The position numbers and the translations under genes were made by a program. DNA of 64,000 nt from Mikania micrantha (Eukaryota; Streptophyta; Magnoliopsida; Asterales; Asteraceae), in assembly GCA_009363875.1 (NCBI GenBank), contig CM018692.1:89742137-89806136 (forward strand), in the 5' to 3' direction. The notes beneath the pieces were generated by a model. It was not told the DNA's origin and made no database searches. It worked only from the letters and a program-made list of their open reading frames with translations. Below, in pieces: positions 32,589-44,105 of the stretch (within the stretch, counting starts at the first letter, position 1; each line of letters starts with the position of its first letter).

Positions 32589-35500
32589 TCAAAATTTATC
32601 ATACCGATGGCAGCGATTAAAGTATCTGAAACGTCCTTCATCAAAAGCTTTGGTGAAGAGATCAGCAAAATTATGTTCGGTATCAACTTTGACTAAGTGA
32701 ATAAGCTTCTTCTCTATACAATCTCTGATGAAGTGATATCGTATGTCATTGTTCTTGGTCTTAAAGTGTTTCACTGGATCGTTGGTGATGGAGATGCACT
32801 GGATTTGTCAGTCTGTATAGGAGTATTGGACAATTCTGCTCCATAATCTTTCATCTGGTTCTGGATCAAAATAAGTTGAGCACAACAACTAGAAGCAGCA
32901 ATGTATTCTGCTCAGTAGTTGAAGTTGAGACAAAGGATTGTTTCTTACACTGCTATGAAACAATTCTAGATCCAAGAAATTGACAACCTCATGATGTGGA
33001 CTTCATGCTGATGTTGCAACCTCCTGATGTGGACTTCTTGCTGATCTTGCAACCTCCATAATCATTGTAGATATATGCCACAAATTGAAAGACTGTATTT
33101 CTGGGATACCTTAATCCAAGACCTGGTGCTCCTTTAAGGTATCTAAAAATTCTTTTCACAGCTAGCATGCGAGAACTCTTTGGATTATCCTGAAATCTGG
33201 CATGTAGACAAGTTGCAAACATTATATCAGGCTTGCTTGCTGTGAGATACATTAAGGAACCAATTCTAGCTCTGTACTGATGTTGATCAACATCCTCCCC
33301 CTTAAGATTAGGGCTTAAGGAAGTTTTTTTGGTCATTCGTGCTCCTAGAGCCTTGCAATCTGCAACCTTGAATATTTCAAGAATATCCTTGACATACTTA
33401 GATTGGTTAATAAATATCCTTGTGGGAGTTTGCTTTACCTGAAGTCCAAGAAAGAAAGTAAGCTCACCCATTGGACTCATTTCAAATTTGGACTTCATCA
33501 GTGCTTCAAATTCCTTGCAGAGAGATTCATTAGTTGATCCAAAGATGATATCATCAACATAAATCTGTACAAGCATAATATGTTGATTGGAATTCTTAAA
33601 GAATAGAGTCTTGTCAATGGTTCCCCTCTTGAAGTTGTTATTCAGTAGAAATGAGGATAAAGTTTCATACAATTTTCTAGGAGCTTGATGCAGCCCATGT
33701 AAGGTTTTATAAAGCTTACAGACATGATCAGGAAACTTAGGATCCTCAAATCCAGGTGATTGATACTTCCTCATCAATTTTTGCATAGAGGAAGGCACTC
33801 TTGACATCCATATGAAACACTCTAAAGTTTTTAGTAGCTGCAAATGCTAAGAATATTCTAATAACTTCAATTCTGGAAACTAGAGCAAAAACTCCATCAT
33901 AATCGATTCCTTCCCCTTGTGTGTACCCTTGTACAACTAGCTTAGCATTATTCTTGATGACAACCCCTTTGTCATCTTTCTTGTTAAAAAAACACCCATT
34001 TGGTTACAATGGCATACTTTCCTTTAGTCAAAGGAAAAATCTTCCATACCCATTGCCTCTCAAACTGTAAAAGTTCCTTGTGCATTGCTTCTACCCAACT
34101 CTAATATTTAAATGCTTCAGCAACTTTCTTAGTATCTATCTGAGATAGAAAGCAGGAGAACAAGCAAATGTTTTCTTCAGTAGGGAACTTTTGGTTCATA
34201 CACCTTCTGGTACATTGCCGATGATGTTTTTAGCTGGGTGGGTGTTTTGAATCTGAATCCTTGAAATTACTTCTAATTTGAGTTTAAATCCCGATTGCTT
34301 ATGTCTAGATTTGGAAGTACAACCTCAAGTTGTATTTTTGGCAAGTTTTGAACTCGATGAGATTGGACTGCTGTGGGTTGATTTTCTCTAGTTTGAGAGT
34401 CTTCTGTAGTTGTGACTTCATCAGAAGGGCTGCCAACTTCATCTTGACTTTGTGGAACAGATGTAGTGTCACTTAAAGGAGTTGCTTGAGATGATATGAT
34501 GGTCTCAGATGTGAGACTGAGTGTTGAAGTAGAGCAGAATCTACCAAGGATTGTATTAAAGCTATTGGCAGTTCAACAGAATAATCATCTTCCCTTCTGA
34601 ACTGATTTGAAGCTGAAATATTTGTCTGAGGTCCTACAGCATACTCTTTGGAATGATTAAAAGTAGATGTGAATTCATCAAGATCAAATAGCCAATCAAG
34701 GCCAAATCCGGGTTTATTGACAGTATGTTCATTAAATTGAACATTTGCAGACTCTTCAATAATCCTAGAACTTTTGATGTATACTCTATATGCCTTGACA
34801 TTTGAAGAGTATCCAACAAAGAATCCCTCTGCTGACTTTTCAGCAAACTTGGCTAAGTGATTTTTGGTGTTTAACATGGTGCATTGACATCCAAATGGTT
34901 TTAGAAATCCAATAAACAGTTATCGTTTATGCCAAATCTCATAAGGAGTCATATCATGTGTCTTAACTACCAATATTTTGTTCTGAACATAGCAGACAGT
35001 GTTGACTGCTTCTGCTCATAATGTTATTGGTAGTTTGGCATATGATACCATGGTTCTAGAATCCTTAATTAGTGTCATATTCCTTCTCTCAACAACACCA
35101 TTTTGTTGTAGAGGCATAGGAGCACTAAATTGTCTAGTAATACGTTAAGAAGTCATCAATGACCACCAGACAATATGATTTTCTTCCTAAAATTTTCACA
35201 CTTGTAGGGCCAAACAAGTCCATATGAAGTAAATGTAGGAGTATTGCAATTAAATTCATTTATTTGGCATGATGAGATTATTTGTGTTGCTTCCCCTTTA
35301 GGCAGGCAACACATTTGTCCACACAAATAAATTCTTTTGATGGTAAACATGTGACCAAGTCATTTTTGACAAGTTTATTCATATTTTTCAGGTTTACATG
35401 ACAAAGTCTTCTATGCCAAAGAGATGATTCATCGACTGAAGCTTTTGAAATAAAGCATCTTATATTGCTTAGTGGTGAGGTTGTGCTCATATCCATCATA

Positions 35501-35864
35501 GACATGTTGTTCCTTCTGGGAGCTCTGAGTAGAATTTGATCATCTAGAACAACAAAACCTGGTTTTAATACAATACATTCATGCTCAGTGAACAACATGT
35601 TTTGTTTCTGATCGCACAGCTGTGAAACACTCAGCAAGTTGTAGTTTAGTTCTTTTACAAAATGAACCCTTTTAAAGCTTACTTTACCATTGTGATTGTA
35701 CCCATACCAGTGATGTACCCTCGTACTGGATCACTTCCAAAAGCAACAGACCCTCCAAAAAATGGTTCATATTTGTGCAAATGGGTCTTGTTGCTAATCA
35801 TGTGCCTAGAGCTGCCACTGTCCACTATCCACAGATTGCTTTTGGAATCTTGCTGCTCCTGCAC
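32589..35864 (-). pseudogene. Element A pol: protease, integrase, RT, RNase H
   Basis: The protease (35864-35679) has the intact active site WIVDSGSSRHM. The pre-integrase zinc finger lies at 35637-35278 (HRRLCH, then CVACLKGK). The integrase core has VVIDDF near 35165 and QQNGVVERRN near 35110, but the stretch carrying the second catalytic Asp is deleted and the frame shifts at about 35145. RT includes YGLHQAP-like LHGLHQAPRK and the catalytic YVDDIIFGS near 33545. RNase H begins near 33050 with a short internal duplication (STSGGCNISMKSTSGGC) and ends at 32589 (FADLFTKAFDEGRF). Many stops and frameshifts lie between 34000 and 34470 and between 32775 and 32990. Confidence 0.92.
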
Positions 35865-35900
35865 ATAAAAAAAGTTGAATTAGTTTCTGATGGAAACACA

Positions 35901-36198
35901 AGCCAATGTGGTCTTGGGTCTGCCATCTGAATCATTGTATGTAAAGCTCTTGGATATCATCTTTGGTGGTACATATGATAGATTGACCGATGGTGATGGA
36001 AATTGTGTTGTTTCCTTTGTTCTCCACACTTTCGTGGACTTTTGTATGTAAAGCCAATGTGGTCTTGGGTCTGCCATCTGAATCATTGTATGTAAAGCTC
36101 ATGGATATCATCTTTGGTGGTACAGATGATAGATTGACTCATGGTGATGGAAATTGTGTTGTTTCCTTTCTTCTCCACACTTTCGTGGACTTTTGGCT
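35901..36198. repeat. 151-bp tandem duplication in element A
   Basis: A block starting AGCCAATGTGGTCTTGGGTC at 35901 is repeated at 36052 with few differences (period 151 bp). It runs to TTCGTGGACTTTTG. It lies in the gag-protease linker. As 151 is not a multiple of three, the duplication shifts the frame. Confidence 0.88.
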
Positions 36199-36920
36199 TA
36201 ACTGAGGAAGTTTTTTCTCTTTCTTTGGGTTCCGATGGAATGGTTTGGTTTTCTTATTAGGAGCATGTCTTGTTTTCTCTTCTCAAGGCATAGACTTAGA
36301 TTGAAATGATAGACTTTTGTCAGCTTTCCACCTACGGAAGTATCAGGTTTGTTTGTTTCTCATTTTATTAAAAGAATTCCTGAGTTTTTCTTCTGATGAC
36401 CTATTTACTTTGGAAGGTTTCTGGATGTTTCTCTTAGAAGGGGTGGAATCTTTCGAAACCTTCTTTTGCTGCTTCCTTGATCTTCTTCTTTTGGAACTTG
36501 ATCGTTGGTCTTTCGAAGACTGAGATGAACTACTCCATCTTTGTTTGATACTTTCTTCTTTGATATGACAAGTGTTTTTTCTGCTTCTGGGATTAAAGAA
36601 GCAATCTGCTGCATAATGATTCTATTTTCCACAAACCAAATAGATGGTTTGATTTCATGATGAGTCTGATCTTTGAGTCTTTTCAGTGGATTGCTTTGAT
36701 TTTGATTTGGAAGTACTAACATTACATATGTTGGAGTAATTTACTTGACTCCTTGGTTGATTTCTACAAACATTTCAGTTTTTTGACTTTGTCCAATGTG
36801 ACTTGTCAGATTGACAAGTTACATATTCACTTGAGGATGTGCTTCCTGTTTGTACATATTTAGCTTTGACAAAGGTTGATTTGTTTTTCAAATTTCTTTT
36901 CTTTTGTTTTTGAAAATATT

Positions 36921-38714
36921 TTAATTATTAGAGGAAGCAATTTTCTCATCCTCATATGTGCTATCATTTTGAGTGGGGCAAAAATCATTTGATTTCTCTT
37001 CTGTTGCTATCTTATGTATGTCCATAATTTCATCATACATAAGACTGGTTTCTGGTTTACATTGAACCTCCACATTTGGAGTATATGTAGATGGAGGTTT
37101 CACCTGATTATACCCTATCCCAGCTCCCTTCTTTTTCACCAAGACAGGTATCTCAGTCATTTTAAAAAGTTTCTCAACTTTCTCACCTTGACTGAGAAAT
37201 CTGTCTTTGTAGGATTCGGCCAATACAAGTTCTATCTTAGTAGCTGTTAGTCTTTCTAGAAGATTGTTTATCTGACAATGTTTATTAGTGTCTTCATGTT
37301 TAAGACCTGAGATTTTCTTTTCCAATTCTTCAATCCTTTCTTTATAATGTTTCTCTGCTCGGAAAAAAATTGCTTTGACAAGTTGTACTGACTCGAGTTC
37401 CTTAGAAACTTGAGCATTAAAACGTTTATAAGCATTCAATTTTTCCAGACATTCAGGGGTGCACATGTCATGTATTACCTTGAAAGTATAAGAGGATTCA
37501 TTTGCCATGAGTGCATTCTTAGAGGTGGATGCTTCTTCAGCTTGAAAGCTCCAGTCAGATAAGTCACAATGTTCTATAATGTCTGTATTGTTACACATGT
37601 TTGTTACTTTAGATGAATAGACTTGCATTCTCTTGCAAAACGGACTAGTTGCTGACAGTTGAAGCATTTGAGCTTGGATTTGTCTAGCCCAAATCCGGTC
37701 TTCATGTTTTGTTTCTTAAACTGCCTTCCTGTTCTTTGATAAAACTTCTTTGCATGATAGGAAATCATGGCCATCTGGTAGTTGATGTCCATTTTTTCTA
37801 AATCATCAACAAGTATGCCATCTAGATCTTCTTTAGCCAAGAATGCTCCTTGACCAGAAGTGAGTAAAGGATTTGGTTTTGAGAATGGATTTTCATGTGA
37901 TGTGGATGGTGTAGGTGTTTCAAGGTAGGTAATGATTGGTGTGGACTTAGAATGGTATATGGACTGGTAGTTCTGAAATGATGGGTTGTGAATGGGTGCA
38001 TATAGGCCTACTGATCCTACAGATACAGAAGTTGTTTGTTTCAGTTCTTGGGCATCGATCTCCATTTGGTATGCACCCAATATACCAAAGAGCTCTCCTA
38101 GCTTCAGTGTTCTAAGATTTTCCGTTCTTCGTATAGTGATAGAGTAGATATTCCATGCATGTGGAAGCGATCTCAGGAACTTTCTTATCACATCCTATTT
38201 TTTTCAATTTTAACACCTGCAACAACTAGTTCTTCAATAAGTTGTACATATCATAGATACTGAGATGCCACCTTTTCATTGTCCTCTTGACAGAAATTCT
38301 CGAGCTTCTGCTTGAGCATGCCCATCTTGTTCCCTTTCACATCATCAGAACCTTCATACATCTGTTGTAGAGAGTTCCACACCTCTTTAGCAGATCTTCA
38401 TTTCTTGATGCATGTATGATGGAATTAGGAATGGACATTTGAATCAGCCAGAGTGCTTTTGAGTCAACTTCAATCTTCTTGTAATCTTCATATGAGTAGA
38501 GGGATGGATCTTTTGGCACAACTACTCCCCTAGCTCCAGTAGCAGCAATAGTTGGAATAAAGGGTCCTACAAGAACTGACTTACATTGTTTGAAGTCATG
38601 GTTTCTAATGAATCCTTCCATCTGAACCTTCCATGTGTCGTAATCATCTGGAGTCAACATGGGAGGTTTGTTGAGAGTACTATTTTCTGTGTCATGCTTA
38701 CTGATGGTAGCCAT
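36921..38714 (-). pseudogene. Element A gag
   Basis: The start at 38714 (MATISKHDTENS) lies about 95 bp from the primer-binding site. The first segment (38714-38337) has the copia gag pattern LTPDDYDTWKVQMEGF. A frame break follows, then 38191-37604 with FLRSLPHAWNIY and a zinc knuckle CFNCQQLVRFAREC whose expected His is Arg. A further frame change leads to 37667-36921, a Glu/Lys-rich segment with likely coiled coil (ERIEELEKKISGLKHED). Gag would form the particle and bind RNA, but this copy is broken in at least two places and its knuckle is defective. Confidence 0.85.
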
Positions 38715-38807
38715 TTGAGCAAGAAGAAAGGTCTTAGAGATGCGAATAGTAGAAGATGAACAACCGGTAACTTAAGAAAGATTAATTGCTTAAGTTAAAG
38801 AGCCGTA

Positions 38808-38819
38808 GCTCTGATACCA
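38808..38819 (-). other. Element A primer-binding site
   Basis: GCTCTGATACCA on the plus strand is the complement of the Met-tRNA primer site. It lies 2 bp from the 5' LTR at 38822. Confidence 0.85.
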
Positions 38820-38821
38820 CT

Positions 38822-39528
38822 TGTTGGATCGGGTTATGAGATTTGCACAACACTTTTACCACTAATCTTCTACTAAATTGATAGATGCGGAATCTCTATC
38901 AATTCGAATCACAAATATGCTTACAACTAAGAAAAGAAATGCAAGAAAGGTTTCAAGGTTAAAGTATATCTCATTCAAATGCAATGCATACAAGACTTTT
39001 TTCTCAAGAACACTTTGCTGAGTTACACATGAACATATTTATACTGAAACCTCCAGCTATACCCTCGTAGTGATACATGGCTGGACAAAATACTAGAAAC
39101 AAATGAATGCTAAAACTAGTATACTGTTTTGGCTTGACATGCCATGCCACATTAACTACAATCAATACAAATAACTCCTTTGACTTTTACTTTAAATGCC
39201 TACAATACAAAAGGTATAAATGTAAAGTATCTTCTGCTTGTCTGACAGAAATCTTTGCCGCTAATTTGCAGGAGAATGTCTTCTGAGTTGATTCGGGTGA
39301 CGGAAAGCACTTCTGATTCTTTCTTTAAGTGAGGCATACCTTGGCAGAAGAGCGTCTTCGGAAGCTATTGTATTGGAAGTTGTTGGTGCTGAGAAGAATT
39401 AGGAAGCTTGAGACTTTGTGTGGCTTCTGGAAGGAGACGATCATCCTTCGGAAGCATTTGTTCTTCCGAGTGTAAAAGACTTGTGAGGAAAAGACTTTTG
39501 GTGCACATCAGATTTATTAGATCTTACA
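38822..39528 (-). repeat. Element A right (5') LTR, 707 bp
   Basis: Starts TGTTGGATCGGG and ends GATCTTACA, followed by GATAT. It is intact and uninterrupted and served as the template for locating the split left LTR. Confidence 0.93.
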
Positions 39529-39547
39529 GATATTTCCCATCACCTAT

Positions 39548-39916
39548 GTTTTCATAATCGGACAGGACATTGAACCGGACATCTTACTGGTTACTGGTCG
39601 GACCAGTTGGACCGGACTCAAGAACCGGATGACAAAATAAATTTATAAAAATTTATAAAATTATAAACACATTTAAACAAACATAATTAGTGTTCAAACA
39701 AACATAATCATGTTAAAAAAATGCAAGGTTTTATTTTAATGTTTAATTCTTTGGATTTTAGTTAAAAAAGACTTGAAATCCGGTTCGACCAGTGAACCGG
39801 TTCCTGGTCCGACCGGTGAACCAACTCAACTGGCTGGTTCCCTTGAGAGCGGTTCACATGTGATTTTGGGCCGGTCGACCCCTGGTTCCCGGTCCGACCA
39901 TTCCGGCTCTGAAAAC
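39548..39916. mobile_element. MITE-like element with GTTTTCA inverted ends
   Basis: About 369 bp. The ends GTTTTCATAATCGGAC and GTCCGAC...TCTGAAAAC form an imperfect inverted repeat. Both arms are rich in CCGG, GGTTCGACC and GGACCGG boxes around an AT-rich centre. I cannot see a convincing target duplication, so the superfamily is unassigned. It has no coding capacity. Confidence 0.55.
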
Positions 39917-39953
39917 ACTGCCTGTCGCATCACACGAACTCCTTTTTGTATAC

Positions 39954-41035
39954 CACTACAAGAAAATGCCCCTATAACGACCACATGATGTCGTTCCTTT
40001 ATTGTAACCTACAGTGATGGCATGTCGTAGCTATAACCCTTAAAAGATCTTTTTGACTTTTTAATCTGTAGTGACGACTTGTCATCACTATAGGACGATT
40101 AGGAAATGGCAGGTTTAGACATATTTTTTCCGCTTATTGAATCCTATATAGCGACCCCTGTTCTCACTACAATTTTTTTTTAATATTTTTGAATTTATTT
40201 TATTCTTTATTAATATGAGAAACATAGAAAAAAATTAAAAAAAATAAATTTCATCCACAACGACAACATGTTGTCTTTATAGCCCTTCAACAAATATTAA
40301 GCTATTTCTTTTCCCCAAATTAAAATAGCATCATTAGGTTTGAGGCCTATAGTGACGAATTGTTATTGCTATAGACTGTATATACAACAACAATATTTAC
40401 ACAAAATCTTCATTTTGCAGAAAACCGTGACCCACTTACCCTTCCACACAACCTATTTCAACTATTTGGCCTGTATGGCCAATTTCGTGTTCCATGGCTT
40501 ATCCGAGACCTTATTATAGAAAAATCATTGTTGAGTGATGATGACATGCATATTCAAAAGGTGAGGTTCTTGAACATTCATTAGGTCGAAGACGTGGTCA
40601 TACACATGGCATTGGTAGAATGATAAAAAAATGTCACCCCCGACTTGTCTTCTAATATGTATGTGCCAACCAATAATGAACTGCAAAAACAGTTAGAAGA
40701 CTCGAATGTACATTGGCAAGACAACAACAAATCAACAAATTCTCTTGCAATGCAAAATAAATTAAGGTGTCACTTCATCGTATCACCTTATAGAAGAACA
40801 AGAAGATGATGAAAGTGATTATATCAAGTTGGTGGATTGAAGTGTTGGGTTATGAAACGGATTAAACTTTATTGGATGAACATACTTTGTTAAACATACA
40901 ATCATATCTATTTGGTTTGTGTGTCATTGAATTTTTTTTTATGTTATTGTGACAAGAAGTCGTTACTAGATCTTGACTCGTTATTTTAATATTATTAGCT
41001 ATAATGACGACATGTAATTCTAAATGACTTGCTAT
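39954..41035 (+). mobile_element. CACTA-like transposon fragment upstream of SWEET
   Basis: Starts with CACTACAAGAAAA, the hallmark terminus of plant CACTA (En/Spm) transposons. Subterminal boxes of the TATAGTGACGAC type recur in both orientations (near 40068, 40090, 40148, 40350, 40365 and 41000). The matching TTTTCTTGTAGTG terminus is not found, so the right boundary is approximate and the element is probably truncated. No transposase motif is seen; the middle (about 40430-40870) shows only broken frames. Confidence 0.55.
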
Positions 41036-41390
41036 GTATATTTTGATTTATATTAAAAAAGTAATTCTCAAACAAATAATTTAATAGTTTTCTACCTTTT
41101 GTTCTTCGTAAAATAAAATGAAAAATAATTGTATAATGAAAAGAGAATGTAACAACCGTTTGTTTGACTAAAGGCCATTGGTCTAATAGAATCAATGTTA
41201 TGGTGTTTATTATTAAATTGGTTGAAGGTTTAAGTCTTAAAATATAATAAAAAAGTTAGGAAAAATTTGATGTTCCAAGGAAAAAAAACACAATTTGTAT
41301 GCAGATGAATGATTATATAATTAATTGGAGAAAAGATAACACCTGTTACAATTGTGTGTGCCCACCATGCACCCTCATCAAACCTTGCCC
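41036..41390. other. SWEET upstream region, no other gene
   Basis: AT-rich sequence between the CACTA-like fragment and the TATA box. I see no ORF of note and no recognised motif array. It would hold the proximal promoter of the SWEET gene. Confidence 0.5.
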
Positions 41391-41395
41391 TATCC

Positions 41396-41403
41396 TATAT
41401 AAA
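41396..41403 (+). promoter_or_regulatory. TATA box of the SWEET gene
   Basis: TATATAAA lies about 132 bp before the start codon. It is followed by a GA-rich leader (GAGAGAGAAAC, AGAGAGAGAAAGAGA at about 41440-41472). The spacing would put the transcription start near 41430. Confidence 0.65.
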
Positions 41404-41534
41404 CTCGTCACTCAAACATTTTATGTATACTCACAGGTAGAGAGAGAAACTAAAATAAGAGAGAGAAAGAGACCATTCACATTTCTCTCCTTCTCTTTGT
41501 CGGTGTTTGAGTGTGTGAAATCTTGATTGAAAAG

Positions 41535-43466
41535 ATGAACACACAAAGCTTCTCTGATCTTACTCTTGCATTTGGCCTTCTCGGTATCTCTCTCTCTCAT
41601 ATATGCATACACACACAAGCACGCAATATATTAATTAAGAACCAAAATAATCATTTATTTACACAAGTTTTCTTTATCTTAAATTAAAATAGAAAAAAGT
41701 TATTTTTAACTCTCAAGAATGTTTTTTAGTTTTTATTGGACACATTTCAATAAAAACTATGTACATATACGTGTATATATTCTCATCATGCATAAATTAA
41801 GATTTGTGTGTTTATACATAAATTGTGTCTATAGCTATAAAAGGATGATTATTGTACAAAGGTTAAATGGTATACGAAATATGTGTGCAATTATCGCATA
41901 AAAATAATTAACACTTTTTTGTAATAATTATCACGCAGTAGTGAAATTATCAAACAAGTATTAATATTTTTTACGTGATAATTTTATGCACATTTCGCAC
42001 GGAAAACATATTTACATCTATGTAAATAACATTACCATGCAAATTAAATAAACCTAAAAAAGTTCCTTAATTAAGGAAATCTGCATGCTTCTTAATTTCT
42101 GAAATTTGTTGGCTATATATGGGATGCATTTTATATGATCTACGACTTGTAAACTTTGGTGTATTATATAGGTTTTAAATGTTGTTTTATTAACGATTTC
42201 CTTCATATGTGTGTTGTAGGCAATGCTGTCTCATTCATGGTGTTTCTTTCCCCACTGTATGTCTACTTGCTCTAAATGATCCATTTGCATTTCTTGATAA
42301 ACATAATTTTCAAATAAGTCTAATTAATGTTTTTGTTTCTTAATTAATTGCAGACCAACGTTTTATAAAGTTTACAAAAAGAAATCAGCAAAAGGATATC
42401 AATCAGTGCCATACGTTGTGGGATTATTTAGCGCGATGCTTTGGATATATTACGCGTTGCTTAAGTCCAATACGATGCTTCTGATCACCATTAACTCTGT
42501 AGGGTGCTTCATTCAAACCTTCTACATTTGCTTCTTCCTCTTCTATGCACCAAAAAAGGCTAGGGTATGATATACAATTGATTCTAACACGTCTTACCAT
42601 TTTTAATATATATTTAACCCTAATTAAGTTAGCTTATTCAATGAAAGACGATGATCCAAAAAATGTGAAACCCTTTGCATGCAGATCGAAAGCCTGAAGT
42701 TAATCGGGTTGATGATAGTGGTTGGATTTGGGTTGATTGTTGGTCTAACTCAGGTTCTTGCTACTGAAGTCAATCGTGTGAGAATAGTGGGTTGGATTTG
42801 TCTCGTATTCTCTCTGTGTGTTTTTGTTGCACCCTTGGGCGTTGTGGTAAGTAAATGATTAATACATATATGTGTGTACGTATATAATAATACATATTTT
42901 GATCGGAATTTTGCAGAGACAAGTAATCAAAACAAAAAGTGTTGAATACATGCCAATTTTACTATCGGTGGCTCTTACTCTTAATGCTATCACATGGTTT
43001 TTTTACGGCCTACTTCTTCGTGATGTTAACATTGCGGTACGTTAAAAAATAATTTTTTTTTTGAAGAATTTGTGAAAGTTTAATTTGTTGATAATTTATT
43101 AATTATATAATGTTTTTCTTAATGAATGTGGATCTATATATAATAATATTACAGGTTCCTAATGTTCTTGGATTCACCTTTGGTGTTCTCCAAATGATCC
43201 TATACTTGGTATACAAAAACAAGAAGCCCATTTGCAATGAAAAAGTATTGTCGTCAGGAATAGAAACGAAGAACATTACAATCGAAATACAAAAAATTCC
43301 AGAAAATAAAGATCAAGAATTGATGGACGTCGTGAAACTCAGCGCGTTAATGTGTTCGATTCCTGTCGTTGGTGCAAAAAACAACAACAACCTCAGTAAC
43401 GTTGATGATCATTTGGTTGATGTTGAACCTCACATGCCTAATCACACCATAGAAGTAGCTGCATGA
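41535..43466 (+). CDS. SWEET: SWEET family sugar transporter, six exons, intact
   Basis: SWEETs are seven-helix membrane uniporters for sugars. Exons are 41535-41583, 42220-42256, 42354-42564, 42685-42846, 42917-43036 and 43155-43466. All five introns are GT-AG, and the joined frame has no stop before residue 297 (296 aa, usual for the family). Two MtN3/saliva repeats lie at about residues 10-97 and 131-217. They include SPLPTFYKVYKKKS near residue 27 and SVEYMPILL near 161. Substrate-pocket Asn76 and Asn196 and Trp180 are present. The C-terminal tail has MDVVKLSALM. Exon layout and tail suggest clade III, the mostly sucrose-transporting group; this is inference. It is the only intact host gene here, opposite in strand to every surrounding retroelement. 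Confidence 0.96.
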
Positions 43467-43735
43467 GCTCATCATTGTTATTTATGTATTGTTTATGTTT
43501 CTGTTACAAGATGATATTCAAAATAAATAAATCAATTTAATTAATGTATGTTTGATAACATAAAGTTGCTCTCTTATTTTACCAATTAAATCTGTTAGCA
43601 ATTTTATATAAAAAGGATAACCACCACGTATGTACGATGTTTCTTTGGCAATCAAAGCAAAGTTAATTCATGTTTTTCAAAAATTGTTTTTAATTAAAAC
43701 ACAATATATACTAGTTAAGATGAAATTCTGATATG
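43467..43735 (+). terminator. SWEET 3' UTR and polyadenylation region
   Basis: AATAAA occurs at 43522-43527, 56 bp after the stop codon, in AT-rich sequence typical of a plant polyadenylation region. No other gene is seen before the transposon terminus at 43736. Confidence 0.6.
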
Positions 43736-44105
43736 CACTACAAGAATCTGATCCTGTGCCGACTAGACCTGTTCCTAAGACAAAAGTTGTCGCGATATCT
43801 TGATTAGTCCCGACGACAGGTAGTCGGTACAGACCCTCCCGAATTTTCCCCCTTGCACCTATCCCGACAACAAGGCTTCGGCACATCATTTAGAAGATGA
43901 CGGGATTTTAAGCGCCTTTTTGGAACCTCTATGCCGACTAAAACTCGTCGGCACAGGTCAAGTGAAACTTTTTTTCATTTTTCTCCTTTTTCCAAGAGTA
44001 TAACCAGGTTCTTTAGCTCCTTACTTTTTCTTGCCGACAAACATCATTTAAAAAAAAATTGAGGACCCTATCCCAACTACAAGTCGTCGGGATAGGTTCA
44101 TGCGC
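43736..44105 (+). mobile_element. Second CACTA-like terminus, 3' of SWEET
   Basis: Begins CACTACAAGAATCTG and carries many subterminal boxes of the types TGCCGAC, GTCGGCAC and CCCGACGAC over about 350 bp. This is the usual architecture of a CACTA subterminal region. The opposite terminus is not found. Its boxes differ from those at 39954, so the two are different families. Confidence 0.55.

Larger units (their letters stand above)
346..39528 (-). mobile_element. Element A: Ty1/copia retrotransposon, host of the nest
   Basis: The element lies on the minus strand. Its 5' LTR is at 38822-39528 and its 3' LTR at 346-4162, the latter split by element N. Perfect GATAT target duplications lie at 341-345 and 39529-39533. 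The primer-binding site (complement of GCTCTGATACCA, 38808-38819) fits initiator-Met tRNA, and a polypurine tract adjoins the left LTR at 4163. Reading leftwards, the internal region holds gag, protease, integrase, reverse transcriptase, RNase H, a spacer and an extra ORF (aORF). The pol order integrase then RT makes it copia. After removing the nested insertions (N, B with C inside it, and the Cassandra-like solo LTR) I estimate about 11.9 kb. Every coding segment is broken. Confidence 0.93.

Noticed and set aside
43110..43466. Independent small gene starting at 43110
   Set aside because: The real coding part begins at the splice acceptor before 43155; the upstream codons lie in intron 5 of the SWEET gene.
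39954..44105. A single CACTA transposon that captured the SWEET gene
   Set aside because: Both termini are of the left-end type, in the same orientation, and their subterminal boxes differ.
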